Below are positions 45,212-56,016 of a stretch of 64,000 nucleotides of DNA, one piece after another. The stretch is from Pseudaminobacter soli (ex Zhang et al. 2022) (GTDB lineage: Bacteria > Pseudomonadota > Alphaproteobacteria > Rhizobiales > Rhizobiaceae). Each line of letters starts with the position of its first letter. Within the stretch, counting starts at the first letter, position 1. A program made the position numbers and the translations under genes. The notes under the pieces were generated by a model, which saw only the letters and a list, made by a program, of their open reading frames with translations, did not search any database and had not been told where the DNA came from. The stretch covers positions 327,277 through 391,276 of the forward strand of contig NZ_JABVCF010000004.1 of the NCBI RefSeq assembly GCF_014595955.1. The letters run 5' to 3'.

Positions 45212-46339
45212 TCAGCGCTCGCCAAAAGACTCGAAGAAATCCTTCATTCGCGAGAAGAAGCCGCTCGATTGCGGCGAGTTCTCCTGCGACGAAAGGCTCT
45301 CGAACTCCTCGAGCAACTCGCGCTGCCGCTTGGTGAGGTTCTGCGGCGTCTCCACCACGGTCTGGATATAGAGGTCGCCGATGACCGGCTGGCGCAGCAC
45401 CGGCATCCCCTTGCCCTTCAGGCGGAACTGGCGGCCGTTCTGCGTCCCTTCGGGAACCTTCACGCGCGTCTGCGAGCCGTCCAGCGTGGTGACCTCGAAG
45501 GAACCGCCAAGCGCCGCGGTCGTCATCGAGATCGGCACCTTGCAGTAGAGATCGGCGCCGTCGCGCTGGAAGAATTCGTGCGGCTTCACCGAGAGGAAGA
45601 TGTAGAGGTCGCCCTGAGGCCCACCGCGCAGGCCGGCCTCGCCCTCATTGGCGAGCCGGATGCGAGTGCCATCCTCGATACCCGCCGGAATGTTGACAGA
45701 CAGCGAGCGCTCCTCGGTGACCCGCCCCTGGCCTGCGCATTTTGGACAAGGATCCTTGATGGTCTGGCCGCGGCCCTGGCACTGCGGACAGGTCCGCTCG
45801 ATAGAGAAGAAGCCCTGGGCTGCCCTTACGCGGCCCGAGCCGCCGCAGAGGGAGCAGGTGACCGGCTGGGTGCCCGGCTTCGCTCCGGAGCCCGAACAGT
45901 CGGTGCACGAGATGGAGGCGGGCACCCGGATCTGGGCGGTCTTGCCCGTGTAGGCCTCCTCCAGGGTGATTTCCATATTGTAGCGGAGATCGGCACCGCG
46001 CTCGCGCCCGCCTGTGGAGCGACGGCGCCCGCCACCCATCATCTCCCCGAAGATGTCCTCGAAGATGTCGGAGAAGCCGCCGCCAGCGAAACCGTGGGCG
46101 AAGCCGTTGCCGCCATGCTCGAACGCGGCATGGCCGAAACGGTCATAGGCAGCGCGCTTCTGCGGATCCTTCAGAGTCTCGTAGGCTTCGTTGATCTCCT
46201 TGAACTTCTGCTCGCACGCCGCGTCACCGGGGTTGCGGTCGGGGTGGAACTGCATGGCGAGCTTGCGGAATGCGCCCTTGAGTTCCTTATCGTCGGCGGT
46301 CTTGCCGACCCCCAGTGTTTCGTAGAAATCAGCCTTCAT
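45212..46339 (-). CDS. dnaJ: Chaperone protein DnaJ
   Basis: Hsp40 co-chaperone that stimulates the DnaK ATPase and delivers unfolded clients. The start is set at ATG 46339 ([11 protein letters not shown]), with AAAGG about 7 bases upstream; another ATG two codons earlier has that sequence too close. The J domain (about residues 4-68) carries HPD in [12 protein letters not shown] Gly/Phe-rich linker follows. Four zinc-finger repeats CxxCxGxG are present: [24 protein letters not shown] and CPKCAGQG. Unusually, it is separated from dnaK by two lipid genes. Confidence 0.96.
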   Translation of the reverse strand: MKADFYETLGVGKTADDKELKGAFRKLAMQFHPDRNPGDAACEQKFKEINEAYETLKDPQKRAAYDRFGHAAFEHGGNGFAHGFAGGGFSDIFEDIFGEMMGGGRRRSTGGRERGADLRYNMEITLEEAYTGKTAQIRVPASISCTDCSGSGAKPGTQPVTCSLCGGSGRVRAAQGFFSIERTCPQCQGRGQTIKDPCPKCAGQGRVTEERSLSVNIPAGIEDGTRIRLANEGEAGLRGGPQGDLYIFLSVKPHEFFQRDGADLYCKVPISMTTAALGGSFEVTTLDGSQTRVKVPEGTQNGRQFRLKGKGMPVLRQPVIGDLYIQTVVETPQNLTKRQRELLEEFESLSSQENSPQSSGFFSRMKDFFESFGER

Positions 46340-46532
46340 GAACATGCCTTTAGACTAAACGGAAGAGTGTTCTCAGCGGCCCGCCATTTCGAGAACCTTC
46401 CGCAGTGTGCCCGATTTAGGAATTGCTGGCGTCCTATGCCATATGCGACGCCTGCGGCAGAGAACTTTTCTTGTGCTTTGTGCCTTTACGCCACACCCTT
46501 GCAGCCCTTGGCTCAGGAAGAATCCGGCAAGG

Positions 46533-47048
46533 TCATGTCACGAAACCGAAAAGGGCTGCGGCCGACAGTAGCAGCGCGACCGCATAGGCGACAGCAATTG
46601 CGTCATCGAGCATGATGGCGAGCCCGCCGCGCATCCTCCTGTGAACGAGGTTTGCCGGCCAGGGCTTCAAGACATCGAAGATTCGGAAGAAGAGGAATCC
46701 AGCGATCCACCAGACGGGATCCACAGGCAGAAGGACCAACGTCGCCGCCGCTCCGAACGTCTCGTCGATGACGACAAACTGCGGATCGTCCTTGCCCGAC
46801 TCCGACTCGATCACCGACGAGGACCACACACCAAGCACGAAAACGAGGGCCAGCACGACTGACGCCGCGATCTGACCGGCGGGAACTAGGCAAGCGGCCA
46901 ATCCCACGCCGAGCGCCGATCCGACTGTCCCCGGCCACAAGGGGGACAGGCCCGCGCCGCCGGAAACGGCGATCCAGAATGCGATGCGCTCGGGAGGACT
47001 GCCTTGCGCAATCCGCAACGCCGTTTTGGAAGCGCTGTCCTCGCTCAT
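46533..47048 (-). CDS. pgpA: Phosphatidylglycerophosphatase A
   Basis: A 171-residue membrane phosphatase that dephosphorylates phosphatidylglycerol phosphate to phosphatidylglycerol. Family motifs are LWPGTVGSALGVGLAA, the acidic cluster ESGKDDPQFVVIDETFGA (catalytic and metal-binding region) and FFRIFDVLKPWPANLVHRR. About four hydrophobic segments are seen. It is on the same strand as dnaJ, 193 bp upstream of it, and diverges from the CDP-alcohol phosphatidyltransferase gene, which could belong to the same lipid pathway. Confidence 0.93.
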   Translation of the reverse strand: MSEDSASKTALRIAQGSPPERIAFWIAVSGGAGLSPLWPGTVGSALGVGLAACLVPAGQIAASVVLALVFVLGVWSSSVIESESGKDDPQFVVIDETFGAAATLVLLPVDPVWWIAGFLFFRIFDVLKPWPANLVHRRMRGGLAIMLDDAIAVAYAVALLLSAAALFGFVT

Positions 47049-47166
47049 ACGCTTGTCGTGTGCTGCATGAAAACCACCTGTAGCATAGCGCCCGCATATA
47101 CCGCTAAAGGATTATGCTTCGTAAGATTACAAGCCCGGGCGCGGCGCAGGTAAAAGGGGCGGTCGG

Positions 47167-47820
47167 ATGCTCGACGGATTGATGAGAGACCGTTTCGATC
47201 CAATTCTGGAGCGGTTGGCATCCCCCCTTGTTCGCGTCGGGATGACGCCGAACCAGGTGACCGCCGCAGGCACGTTGCTCGTCTTCGCCGTCAGCGGCCT
47301 TTATCTCTATCACGAGTCCACCCTGCTTTTCGGGCTGACCCTGATATTCGCCGCCCTGTTCGACGGCCTCGACGGGGCGGTGGCGCGACGGCGAAGGATG
47401 GCGACCAAGACCGGCGGCTACCTCGACGCGATCGCAGACCGATACCAGGAACTGGCGGTGCTCTGCGCGATCGCCGCGGTGAACGATCTCTGGGCACTGG
47501 CGCTCGCCGTCTTTGCTGGCGGCGTGCTTACCTCCTACGCGAAGGCGCGGGCGGCGCTGGAGATCGCGGTCGGCAACCGCAAGTGGCCGGACCTGTTCGA
47601 GCGGGCCGAACGAGCGATCTTCCTCTGTACCCTGCTGGTGGTCTGCGGCCTGCTCGACAGCTTCGCATTGCCGTTCGAATGGCTGCTTTCGACCGGGCTC
47701 GCCGCCATGGCTGTGCTTACGCACTTCACGGCACTGCAGAGGATTTTGCGCGTGGTGAGGTCCTTGAGGTTGGTCGACAGCGCCATGGTACAGCCATCGG
47801 TTTCCCAGCCGGGCGAGTGA
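47167..47820 (+). CDS. CDP-alcohol phosphatidyltransferase family protein
   Basis: A 217-residue integral membrane enzyme with the full CDP-alcohol phosphotransferase motif DGLDGAVARRRRMATKTGGYLDAIADR, where the four metal-binding Asp residues are present (DG..DG..AR...G...D...D). About six hydrophobic helices surround it. AAGGGG precedes the ATG. Members make phosphatidylglycerol phosphate, phosphatidylserine, phosphatidylcholine or inositol lipids; the branch cannot be assigned by eye. It starts 118 bp from the divergent pgpA, which suggests but does not prove a glycerophospholipid role. Confidence 0.9.
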   Translation: MLDGLMRDRFDPILERLASPLVRVGMTPNQVTAAGTLLVFAVSGLYLYHESTLLFGLTLIFAALFDGLDGAVARRRRMATKTGGYLDAIADRYQELAVLCAIAAVNDLWALALAVFAGGVLTSYAKARAALEIAVGNRKWPDLFERAERAIFLCTLLVVCGLLDSFALPFEWLLSTGLAAMAVLTHFTALQRILRVVRSLRLVDSAMVQPSVSQPGE

Positions 47821-47859
47821 TCCCCGAGGCACCGGCTGTTAATCCGCAGCGCAAAAGAA

Positions 47860-47885
47860 AAAGCCCGGCGCATGGGCCGGGCTTT
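47860..47885. terminator. Bidirectional intrinsic terminator for dnaK and the converging lipid gene
   Basis: AAAGCCCGGC (47860-47869), loop GCATGG, GCCGGGCTTT (47876-47885) is a perfect 10-bp stem. Reading toward the minus strand the stem is followed by TTTTTCTTTT, the stronger T-run, so it chiefly ends dnaK. On the plus strand a short TTTCT follows and may end the phosphatidyltransferase gene. Confidence 0.9.
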
Positions 47886-47912
47886 CTCGGGTAAAGAATT
47901 TCCAGAAGCCGA

Positions 47913-49826
<1,914 letters not shown>

Positions 49827-49945
49827 GTATGTCTCTCCTTTAAGCAGACCGTCAGGACCCAATGAGGCGTTCCGGAGACGGCCCCTGTTCACGGGAAATT
49901 CCGCGCAAAAGTCCCGGTTTCGGCCGGCTCTGGCGCTCTGCGGCG

Positions 49946-49975
49946 TATATAAGAACCACCTCTCGGACGCGCAAG
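49946..49975 (-). promoter_or_regulatory. RpoH (sigma-32) heat-shock promoter of dnaK
   Basis: On the minus strand CTTG (49975-49972) and CTTATATA (49953-49946) are separated by 18 bases. This matches the alphaproteobacterial RpoH consensus CTTG-N17/18-CYTATNT. It lies about 120 bp upstream of the dnaK start codon, in the right orientation. Confidence 0.82.
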
Positions 49976-50063
49976 CGTCCTCCAGCAAAGCTGCTCCCTA
50001 AACGCTGGGCCGGGGCGTATTACCTTGCGTCAACTTCGCGAGTGCCAAGGCGACCGGCGGCTT

Positions 50064-51050
50064 TCAGACGTCCACCCAGCCTTCCTTCTCGGACGCCCGG
50101 AAGATCGCATCGATCGCCTTCTGGTTCTTCACCGAGTCCTCAAGCGTGAAGACCTCTTCACTGCCGCCCTGCGCGGCGAGGGCGAAAGTCTCGACCTGCA
50201 GCCGGTACTGGCGCGTCGCGGGGAAGCGGAAGACGGTCGCCTCGGTGTGGTTCTGGTTGTGCAGTTCAATGCGGTGATGGTCGTAATCGCCGGCGTTGAA
50301 GGGAGCGTGCACCTCGATAAAACCCTTCTCGCCGTGGAAGACCATGAATTGGCGCAGCGCCATCTGGGTCGAGCAGTAGAAGGTGAGGTGGAAATCGCCG
50401 AAATCCGCCTTGGTGCTGGAGTAGATGTCGGTCCCGAATTTCGGATCGCGCTCGACGGTCGCCTGGATGCGCGTCGGCTCCTTGCCAGTGACGAAGCGCG
50501 TCGACACGGTCGGGTAGACGCCGATGTCGGGCAGCGCGCCGCCGCCGAGCTCCGGCTGGTTGCGCATGTTGTTCGGGTCGACATTGTAATAGGAGAATGC
50601 GCCCTGCACATGCCGGAGCCGGCCGATTGCGCCGCCCTGCACGAGTTCGCGCACCTTCTTCCACTGCGGGTGGTAGATCACCATGAACGCTTCGCAGATG
50701 AGCACCTTGTTGCGTTCCCGCGCGGCGATCACCTGCTCGATGTCCCTGGCCTCGAGCGCGAGCGGCTTCTCAACGAGCACATGCTTGCCCGCGTCCGCCG
50801 CCTTTACCGCCCATTCGACGTGCTGCGAGGTCGGCAGCGGGATATAGACGCCGTCGATCGTGTCCGAGCGCAGCATCTCCTCGTAGGAACCGAAAGCATG
50901 CGCAGCGCCGAACCGCCTCGCGAATGCCTGGGCCTTGGCGAGGTCGCGGCTGGCCACGGCGGCAAGCACCCCGTTCTCTGCGTCCAGAATGGCCGGCACA
51001 AGCTGCTCGCGTGCGATCTTGGCAGTCGACAGGACACCCCAGCGGAACAT
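50064..51050 (-). CDS. Gfo/Idh/MocA family oxidoreductase
   Basis: A 328-residue NAD(P)-dependent dehydrogenase. The N-terminal Rossmann region is [21 protein letters not shown], the family motif is [18 protein letters not shown] with the catalytic Lys of EKP, and the C-terminal half has [19 protein letters not shown], the catalytic Asp/Tyr region of the sugar dehydrogenase group. GGGAGTGAG precedes the ATG. It resembles dimeric dihydrodiol/xylose dehydrogenase-like members. No operon partner adjoins; dnaK lies downstream with its own promoter. Confidence 0.9.
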   Translation of the reverse strand: MFRWGVLSTAKIAREQLVPAILDAENGVLAAVASRDLAKAQAFARRFGAAHAFGSYEEMLRSDTIDGVYIPLPTSQHVEWAVKAADAGKHVLVEKPLALEARDIEQVIAARERNKVLICEAFMVIYHPQWKKVRELVQGGAIGRLRHVQGAFSYYNVDPNNMRNQPELGGGALPDIGVYPTVSTRFVTGKEPTRIQATVERDPKFGTDIYSSTKADFGDFHLTFYCSTQMALRQFMVFHGEKGFIEVHAPFNAGDYDHHRIELHNQNHTEATVFRFPATRQYRLQVETFALAAQGGSEEVFTLEDSVKNQKAIDAIFRASEKEGWVDV

Positions 51051-51357
51051 CGGCTCACTCCCTCATGAGTTTGTTTCTACGTCCAGACTGCGACAGGTCG
51101 AGCAGCCCAGGAGATATGTCAAGGGCAGGCGCGCAGAGCGTAAGATGGGAGTAACAGAGCCGGTGCATCCGGTTCGAGGTGGAACCGAGGGACCCTCCCG
51201 GCGTTAGCGTAACGGGAGCGTTCGGCCTCACGAACTGTAAGCGACTGCAATCAGACGTTACCGGTTTGCCCCGGAATCGCCCGACTCTCGCCCCACGCAC
51301 TGCCCCATTCGCTTCGATGAGTCCACTCGTACTACTTAGTTACGGAGTGGGATCCAC
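51051..51357. other. Intergenic region between Gfo/Idh gene and rlpA-like gene
   Basis: This 307 bp divergent spacer shows no credible gene. A modest hairpin, CTCCCG (51195-51200) and CGGGAG (51213-51218), lies in the middle. It must contain promoters for both flanking genes; none is placed with confidence. Confidence 0.55.
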
Positions 51358-51714
51358 ATGAAGATGAACTGCGGCAAGGCCGCGGCGATCTCGGTTGCCG
51401 CGGGGGCAATGCTTGTGGCTGCGAACAGCGTGGCTTCGGCACAGTGCGGCGGGGCGTCCTGGTACGCTCTCACCTCCAAGACGGCCTCCGGCGAGCGGAT
51501 GAATCCCGCCAAGCTGACGGCCGCCCATCGCAGCCTTCCCTTCGGGACCAAGGTCCGGGTTACCAACAAGCGCAACGGCAAGAGCGTCGTCGTGCGCATC
51601 AACGACCGGGGGCCGTTCGTGCGCGGCCGCATACTCGACCTGTCCAAGGCCGCGGCGGGCCATCTTGGCTTCGTGGGCGCCGGCCACACCAACGTCTGCG
51701 TGGCCAAGGCCTGA
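51358..51714 (+). CDS. RlpA-like septal ring lytic transglycosylase family protein, short form
   Basis: A 118-residue exported protein. The N-terminus [20 protein letters not shown] followed by [10 protein letters not shown] is a signal peptide with cleavage after ASA. The rest is a single double-psi beta-barrel: [42 protein letters not shown], and [20 protein letters not shown]. Full RlpA proteins carry in addition a SPOR domain, missing here. GGAGTGGG precedes the ATG. A role in peptidoglycan cleavage at the envelope is inferred from the family. Confidence 0.9.
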   Translation: MKMNCGKAAAISVAAGAMLVAANSVASAQCGGASWYALTSKTASGERMNPAKLTAAHRSLPFGTKVRVTNKRNGKSVVVRINDRGPFVRGRILDLSKAAAGHLGFVGAGHTNVCVAKA

Positions 51715-51746
51715 CTTGAACAGCCCGGGGCGGCCGCTAGCGAAGG

Positions 51747-52802
51747 CTACCGCGGCGGAAGCCGCCGGGCCGCCGTCCCCGCGATCGAGTCCGCCAGCGA
51801 AAGCCCCCACTGCGCCTGGCAATAGGCGCGGAAGTCGAAACAGGGCAGGCCGGGGCAGACCTCGAACTCGATGAGATGGACGGTGTCATCCTCCTCGACC
51901 CGCAGATCCATCGAGAATACGTCCTTGACGCCGAGGACGTCGATCAGCACCGCGGCGATCTCGCGGATACGCCGGTCCGCCACCGGCTGGACGGCAGCCA
52001 CCGGCACCAGTTCTGGCTCGCGATAGGCTCCGCTGGCTTTTGTCGCGGCGCCCGTGTCGCCATAGAGCGCTATGGAATCTGCCATCGTCTGGAAGTCGCC
52101 GCCGGAGTCGACGAAGAAGACGCCGAGCGCGTCGACACCCGCCTTCGGGTCCACGGCCAGGAAGCTCGCGCGCACGTTGCGGCCTTGCACATAGGGCTGG
52201 ACGACGACGTCGTCCCGGTAGGCCGAATGGACGCACCGGCTGAGTTCCAGCGCCACATCCAGGTTTTGGCAGCGCGAATCCGGCCAGATCCCGATCTTGG
52301 CGCCGAGCCTGTTCGGCTTGACGAAATAGCCGGCTCTGGAAACCGGCGGCTCGACGAGCCATCTGCCGTTGCGAGCAAGCCCGGCGGCGGGAACGGGAAG
52401 GCCCATCGCCCCAAGGACTGCGCCGGAGCGGAACTTGTCCTGGCACAGCGCAAATAGCGAGTCGTCCGACCCGATCGTTTGCATGCCCCTCAGCCGCGCC
52501 AACGCCGGCCCGCCGCTGCCGCGGAAATAGGCGATGCCATCGCTGATGGTCCAGGCCATGGAGGTCCGCGGGTCAGCATCTGCCAGGTCGGCTGCAGCAG
52601 CATCGAGCGGGGTCGGCCTGAAATCGATGCCGCGCCGGCGGCAGGCGTCGGCGATTTCCGCCAATTCCGGAGCAAGGTCGGTGCTCTGCGCCAGGTAGGA
52701 GGAAATCTCGAGCGCGTGCTCCTCGCGGAACCCGTCCTGCAGGAGCAGCGTACGGCACGCCTCCTCCGGCTCGAAGATGAAGTAGAGGCGAGGCGAGGCC
52801 AT
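51747..52802 (-). CDS. ATP-grasp domain protein of unknown substrate
   Basis: A 351-residue protein that I recognise only at fold level. The central and C-terminal parts look like a D-Ala-D-Ala-ligase-type ATP-grasp: YFVKPNRLGAKIGIWPDSRC (ATP-binding Lys and loop), DDVVVQPYVQGRNVRASFLAV, and VFSMDLRVEEDDTVHLIEFEVCPGLPCFDF with the acidic metal-binding Glu/Asn-like segment. Such enzymes ligate a carboxylate to an amine or thiol. GAGGG precedes the ATG. It begins 11 bp after the MBL hydrolase stop, at the end of a galactose-type operon, but the relation to that pathway is unclear. Confidence 0.8.
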   Translation of the reverse strand: MASPRLYFIFEPEEACRTLLLQDGFREEHALEISSYLAQSTDLAPELAEIADACRRRGIDFRPTPLDAAAADLADADPRTSMAWTISDGIAYFRGSGGPALARLRGMQTIGSDDSLFALCQDKFRSGAVLGAMGLPVPAAGLARNGRWLVEPPVSRAGYFVKPNRLGAKIGIWPDSRCQNLDVALELSRCVHSAYRDDVVVQPYVQGRNVRASFLAVDPKAGVDALGVFFVDSGGDFQTMADSIALYGDTGAATKASGAYREPELVPVAAVQPVADRRIREIAAVLIDVLGVKDVFSMDLRVEEDDTVHLIEFEVCPGLPCFDFRAYCQAQWGLSLADSIAGTAARRLPPR

Positions 52803-52813
52803 CCAAAAATCCC

Positions 52814-53569
52814 TCAGGCGCCGATATCCCGGCGGTAGCGCGCGATCCGATCCTGGAACGCAGCGCGCGAGAGAATGGCCCCGTGGCCGGGACAGGCTAG
52901 CGCGAAATCGACCTCCAGCAGCCGATCATGCGACCTGAGCAGCGCGCCCCGGTCGGTGCCCGGAATATCGTCCCAAATGTGCCCGTCATGCACCACGTCG
53001 GCGCAGAAGAGCAGGCCGTTCGCGGCATCCAGGATCGTGAGCGATCCGGGCGAATGGCCGGGCGTGTGCAACACCGTCAGCGCCCGGCCGCCTATGTCGA
53101 CAGTGCCGCCCTCCGCGAGTAAAGCGTCCAGAGGGCAGGCGCGCTGCCGGACGGATGCAGGGTCGATCCGGCCGCCCCCGGCTAGAGCCTCGAGACCGTC
53201 GAGATAGGGCAGCGCCTGCGTCGCCACCGGGTGCGGATCGGCGAAGACTGCAGCCTCGGCTGGATGACCATAGCGGGTCCCGGCGAGATGCAAGAGGCCG
53301 ATATGGTCGAAATGGCTATGGGTAGCGATGGCGAGCAGCGGCTTCGACCGATCGGGCCGAAGCGCGTCCAGGGAGGAACAGAAGCCCCATCCGCCATCGA
53401 TCAGGCAGTCCGCATCGTGTCCGATCAGGAGGTAGAAGTAGGCCCGCTCCCGTTCCGAGACGACCGCCTCCGACAGTCTGAGCACGCCGGGGGCTACAGT
53501 ATCGACGAGGAGGCTCGACTCGTCACCTACCAGTTCCGGCCAGCGCCGCAGTCCCCCAAGTGTACCCAC
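52814..53569 (-). CDS. MBL-fold metallo-hydrolase
   Basis: A 251-residue metallo-beta-lactamase-fold hydrolase. Metal motifs: THSHFDHIG (HxHxDH), the next His in the AVFADPHPVA region, HTPGHSPGSL (third His), FCADVVHDG (bridging Asp) and ACPGHGAIL (last His). The GTG at 53569, directly after the aldolase stop at 53571, is my start; a longer frame runs back through the aldolase gene. No clear ribosome binding site is seen, so coupling is likely. The family includes lactonases and glyoxalase II-like enzymes. A sugar-lactonase role is possible but unproven. Confidence 0.8.
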   Translation of the reverse strand: MGTLGGLRRWPELVGDESSLLVDTVAPGVLRLSEAVVSERERAYFYLLIGHDADCLIDGGWGFCSSLDALRPDRSKPLLAIATHSHFDHIGLLHLAGTRYGHPAEAAVFADPHPVATQALPYLDGLEALAGGGRIDPASVRQRACPLDALLAEGGTVDIGGRALTVLHTPGHSPGSLTILDAANGLLFCADVVHDGHIWDDIPGTDRGALLRSHDRLLEVDFALACPGHGAILSRAAFQDRIARYRRDIGA

Positions 53570-53570
53570 G

Positions 53571-54209
53571 CTAGACGTCGGGGGCACAAAAAACGCGGTC
53601 CCATGCGTCGGCCGCGGCGATGGCGCGCTGGCTGACCCCATCCACGCCCATGCCAGGCTTGAACAGGCTGGAGCCGAGCCCGAAGGTGCGGACGCCGACC
53701 TTGGCATAGGCGGCGAAGTCCATATCCGACACGCCACCGACGACGCCAACCAGAGCCTCCTTCGGCAGCACCGCTTTCATTGCCGCGATGCCGCTCGGCC
53801 CCAGCACGCTGGCGGGAAAGAATTTCAGCGCCGACGCCCCGAGCCGCAGCGCCTGAAAAGCCTCCGTCGGGGTGAACACGCCGGGCAGCGTAACCAGCCC
53901 AAGGTCGGTGGCGCGCATCATCACCTCGGCCTGGATGTTCGGGCTAACCAGCAGACGGCCGCCCACATCCTTGAGCCGGTCGACATCCTCGGCGCGCAGT
54001 ACCGTGCCGCCGCCGATCAGCGCCTCGGCGGGCAAAGCCTGCACCAGCGCCTCGATCGAGCGGAACGGGTCCGGCGAATTCAGCGGAACCTCGATGGCTT
54101 CGATCCCGGCCTCGTAAATGACCGAGCCGATCTCGACCGCCTCTTCGGGTCGCAGGCCGCGGAGGATTGCGACAATGCCGCGACGCATGCTTGGAAAGGG
54201 GACGCTCAT
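53571..54209 (-). CDS. dgoA: 2-dehydro-3-deoxy-6-phosphogalactonate aldolase
   Basis: A 212-residue class I KDPG/KDPGal aldolase splitting 2-keto-3-deoxy-6-phosphogalactonate to pyruvate and glyceraldehyde-3-phosphate. Motifs: the N-terminal region REIVAIL-like RRGIVAILRGLRPEEAVEIG with the catalytic Glu later in IEVPLNSPDPFRSIEAL, GGGTVLRAEDV, the Schiff-base Lys in ALKFFPASVLGPSGI, and VGGVSDMDFAAY. Neighbouring dgoK favours the galactonate over the gluconate substrate. The ATG overlaps the dgoK stop (ATGA). Confidence 0.92.
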   Translation of the reverse strand: MSVPFPSMRRGIVAILRGLRPEEAVEIGSVIYEAGIEAIEVPLNSPDPFRSIEALVQALPAEALIGGGTVLRAEDVDRLKDVGGRLLVSPNIQAEVMMRATDLGLVTLPGVFTPTEAFQALRLGASALKFFPASVLGPSGIAAMKAVLPKEALVGVVGGVSDMDFAAYAKVGVRTFGLGSSLFKPGMGVDGVSQRAIAAADAWDRVFCAPDV

Positions 54210-55150
54210 CCTGTCACCTCCTTGATCATGCCGAGCTCACGCGCCGCGTGGATGAGACCCAGCCGCACGGCTTCGTCGGCATCGACGGTGATGCAGTCCA
54301 TGCCTGCCCAGCCGAGCGCTGCCTGATAAAGATCGCACAAAGTGCCGGATGCGATCAGAACCACTGGGCTGTCGGCGAGCGCGAAAAGCGCCTTCGCGGC
54401 TGCGATCTCCGAACCGATCAGAAGACCGGACAGAGCGGCCGCGGCATCATGCGGAGCCAAGCCGTGGAGCAGCGATCCCGCGCGGAAGCGGAACAGTCCG
54501 GTCTCCAGCGGGGCTACCGAAGACAAGGCCTTCCGGACATTGTTTGCGAAATGCGGATCCTTTGCCGCGACCCGCGCATCCTTCGCTATGGAGTGAGCAA
54601 GGATCGAATGCCCGCTGAGCACGGAAAACATCTCGCCGGTCATGAAGGTTTGGAAGAAAGCGACGGTGCCGTCGACGATATCCACCCATTTGGAATGGGT
54701 GCCAGGCATGCAGACGATATGCCGGCCGGAGCCGATCTTGGCCACGGCGCCCGCAAGCTGCGTTTCCTCGCCGCGCATGACGTCGGGCCTGTCCGCGTCA
54801 CGCTGCGCCAGCCCGGGAACGATGCGCACGTCGCGCTTAGCGGAAGGCACGCGCACCGCCGCCCCGAATATGTCGGCCAGCGATGCGGGTACGCTCGCAT
54901 AGGGCGCCTCAATCCAACCCTGACGCGCGCCGGCCATACCGCAGATCACCACCGGGAGGTCAGCCGAAGCGCCCATTTCGCCGAGATGGCGCTCGAGGAT
55001 TTCCTCGAAACGGTCGGGCTGCGCCGCGAGCAGGCCTTCGTCGCTGCGGCGCTCGGCAAGGATCTCGCCGTAACTGTCGAGCAGCCAGATACGCAGCCGG
55101 GTGGTGCCCCAGTCGGCAGCGGCGACGGCTGCCTCACGGGTTCCGCTCAC
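54206..55150 (-). CDS. dgoK: 2-dehydro-3-deoxygalactonokinase
   Basis: A 314-residue sugar-acid kinase phosphorylating 2-keto-3-deoxygalactonate. Start set at the GTG at 55150, which has GGAGG six bases upstream and overlaps the SDR stop (GTGA). The N-terminal ATP-binding loop is AADWGTTRLRIWLLD, followed by DEGLLAAQPDRFEEIL. The motifs VVICGMAGARQGWIEAPY, IVCMPGTHSKWVDIVDG and FMTGEMFSVLSGHSILAHS are characteristic of DgoK. It sits between the SDR dehydrogenase and dgoA, both overlapping by 4 bp. Confidence 0.95.
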   Translation of the reverse strand: MSGTREAAVAAADWGTTRLRIWLLDSYGEILAERRSDEGLLAAQPDRFEEILERHLGEMGASADLPVVICGMAGARQGWIEAPYASVPASLADIFGAAVRVPSAKRDVRIVPGLAQRDADRPDVMRGEETQLAGAVAKIGSGRHIVCMPGTHSKWVDIVDGTVAFFQTFMTGEMFSVLSGHSILAHSIAKDARVAAKDPHFANNVRKALSSVAPLETGLFRFRAGSLLHGLAPHDAAAALSGLLIGSEIAAAKALFALADSPVVLIASGTLCDLYQAALGWAGMDCITVDADEAVRLGLIHAARELGMIKEVTG

Positions 55151-55914
55151 AGGAAACCTCCATCGACGATCATCGTCTGTGCCGTCAGCATACGGGAAGC
55201 GTCGGAAGCCAGGAATAGGCAGGGCCCGACCATGTCCTCCGGCTGCATCTCCTCGCGGATGCACTGGCGGGCGACGTGCGCCGCGATGCTCTCCTCGGTG
55301 ACCCAAAGCTGCCGCTGGCGCTCCGTCATCACCCAGCCCGGAGCGACGGCGTTCACGCGTATGCCCCACGGCCCGAGCTTGCCTGCAAGGCCTTTCGTCA
55401 GCCCGATGATGCCCGCCTTGGCAGCAGTGTAGGCCGGCAGATCGGGATGATTGATCATGAAGGAGGTGGAGGTGAAGTTGATGATCGAGCCTCGGCCGGC
55501 TGCACGCATCCCCGACGCCACCGCCTGGGCGGTGAAGAACTGCGGCCTGAGATTGATTGCCTGGTTGTTGTCCCAGTACTCGACCGTCACCTCCGCCATG
55601 TCGTGGCGGTCGTCCCAGCCGGCGTTATTGACGAGCACGGTGGCCGCGCCATGCGCCGCTTCGGCCTTAGCCACCGCGGCCTTCAGCGCGTCGATGTCGC
55701 GCAGGTCGCAGCGGATGAAGAGCGGTCTTGACGAATAGGCGCGGCCCAGCCGGTCACGCAGTGCTTCGCTCGGCTCCTCGGCGATGTCGAGGAAGGCGAC
55801 ACGTGCGCCCTGGGCGACAAAGCCTTCGGTCAGCGCAGCGCCGATCCCAGATCCCCCGCCGGTGATGAGGACGGCGGCACCTTCGAGGTCGGCGTATCTG
55901 GCTGGATGTGGCAT
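55147..55914 (-). CDS. SDR family oxidoreductase, probable galactose/arabinose-type dehydrogenase
   Basis: A classical SDR of 255 residues: NAD-binding TGGGSGIGAAL, VNNAGWDDRHD, the catalytic Ser in INFTSTSFM, Tyr and Lys in YTAAKAGIIGL, and the C-terminal NAVAPGWVMTERQRQLW. The closest remembered relatives are D-galactose 1-dehydrogenases encoded beside dgoK and dgoA in rhizobia, which make galactonolactone in the De Ley-Doudoroff path. It is the first gene of the operon and overlaps dgoK. A sugar-alcohol dehydrogenase role cannot be excluded. The lactonase and galactonate dehydratase steps are not clearly represented nearby. Confidence 0.88.
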   Translation of the reverse strand: MPHPARYADLEGAAVLITGGGSGIGAALTEGFVAQGARVAFLDIAEEPSEALRDRLGRAYSSRPLFIRCDLRDIDALKAAVAKAEAAHGAATVLVNNAGWDDRHDMAEVTVEYWDNNQAINLRPQFFTAQAVASGMRAAGRGSIINFTSTSFMINHPDLPAYTAAKAGIIGLTKGLAGKLGPWGIRVNAVAPGWVMTERQRQLWVTEESIAAHVARQCIREEMQPEDMVGPCLFLASDASRMLTAQTMIVDGGFL

Positions 55915-56016
55915 TCTCGGTCCTGCTCGGTGAGGATTCCGCCGATATAGAACGCTACGTCAGGTCCTGCGAGACAAATCTACCTCGAGGAGCAGGGGGC
56001 TTCGCAAGACGGCTGA

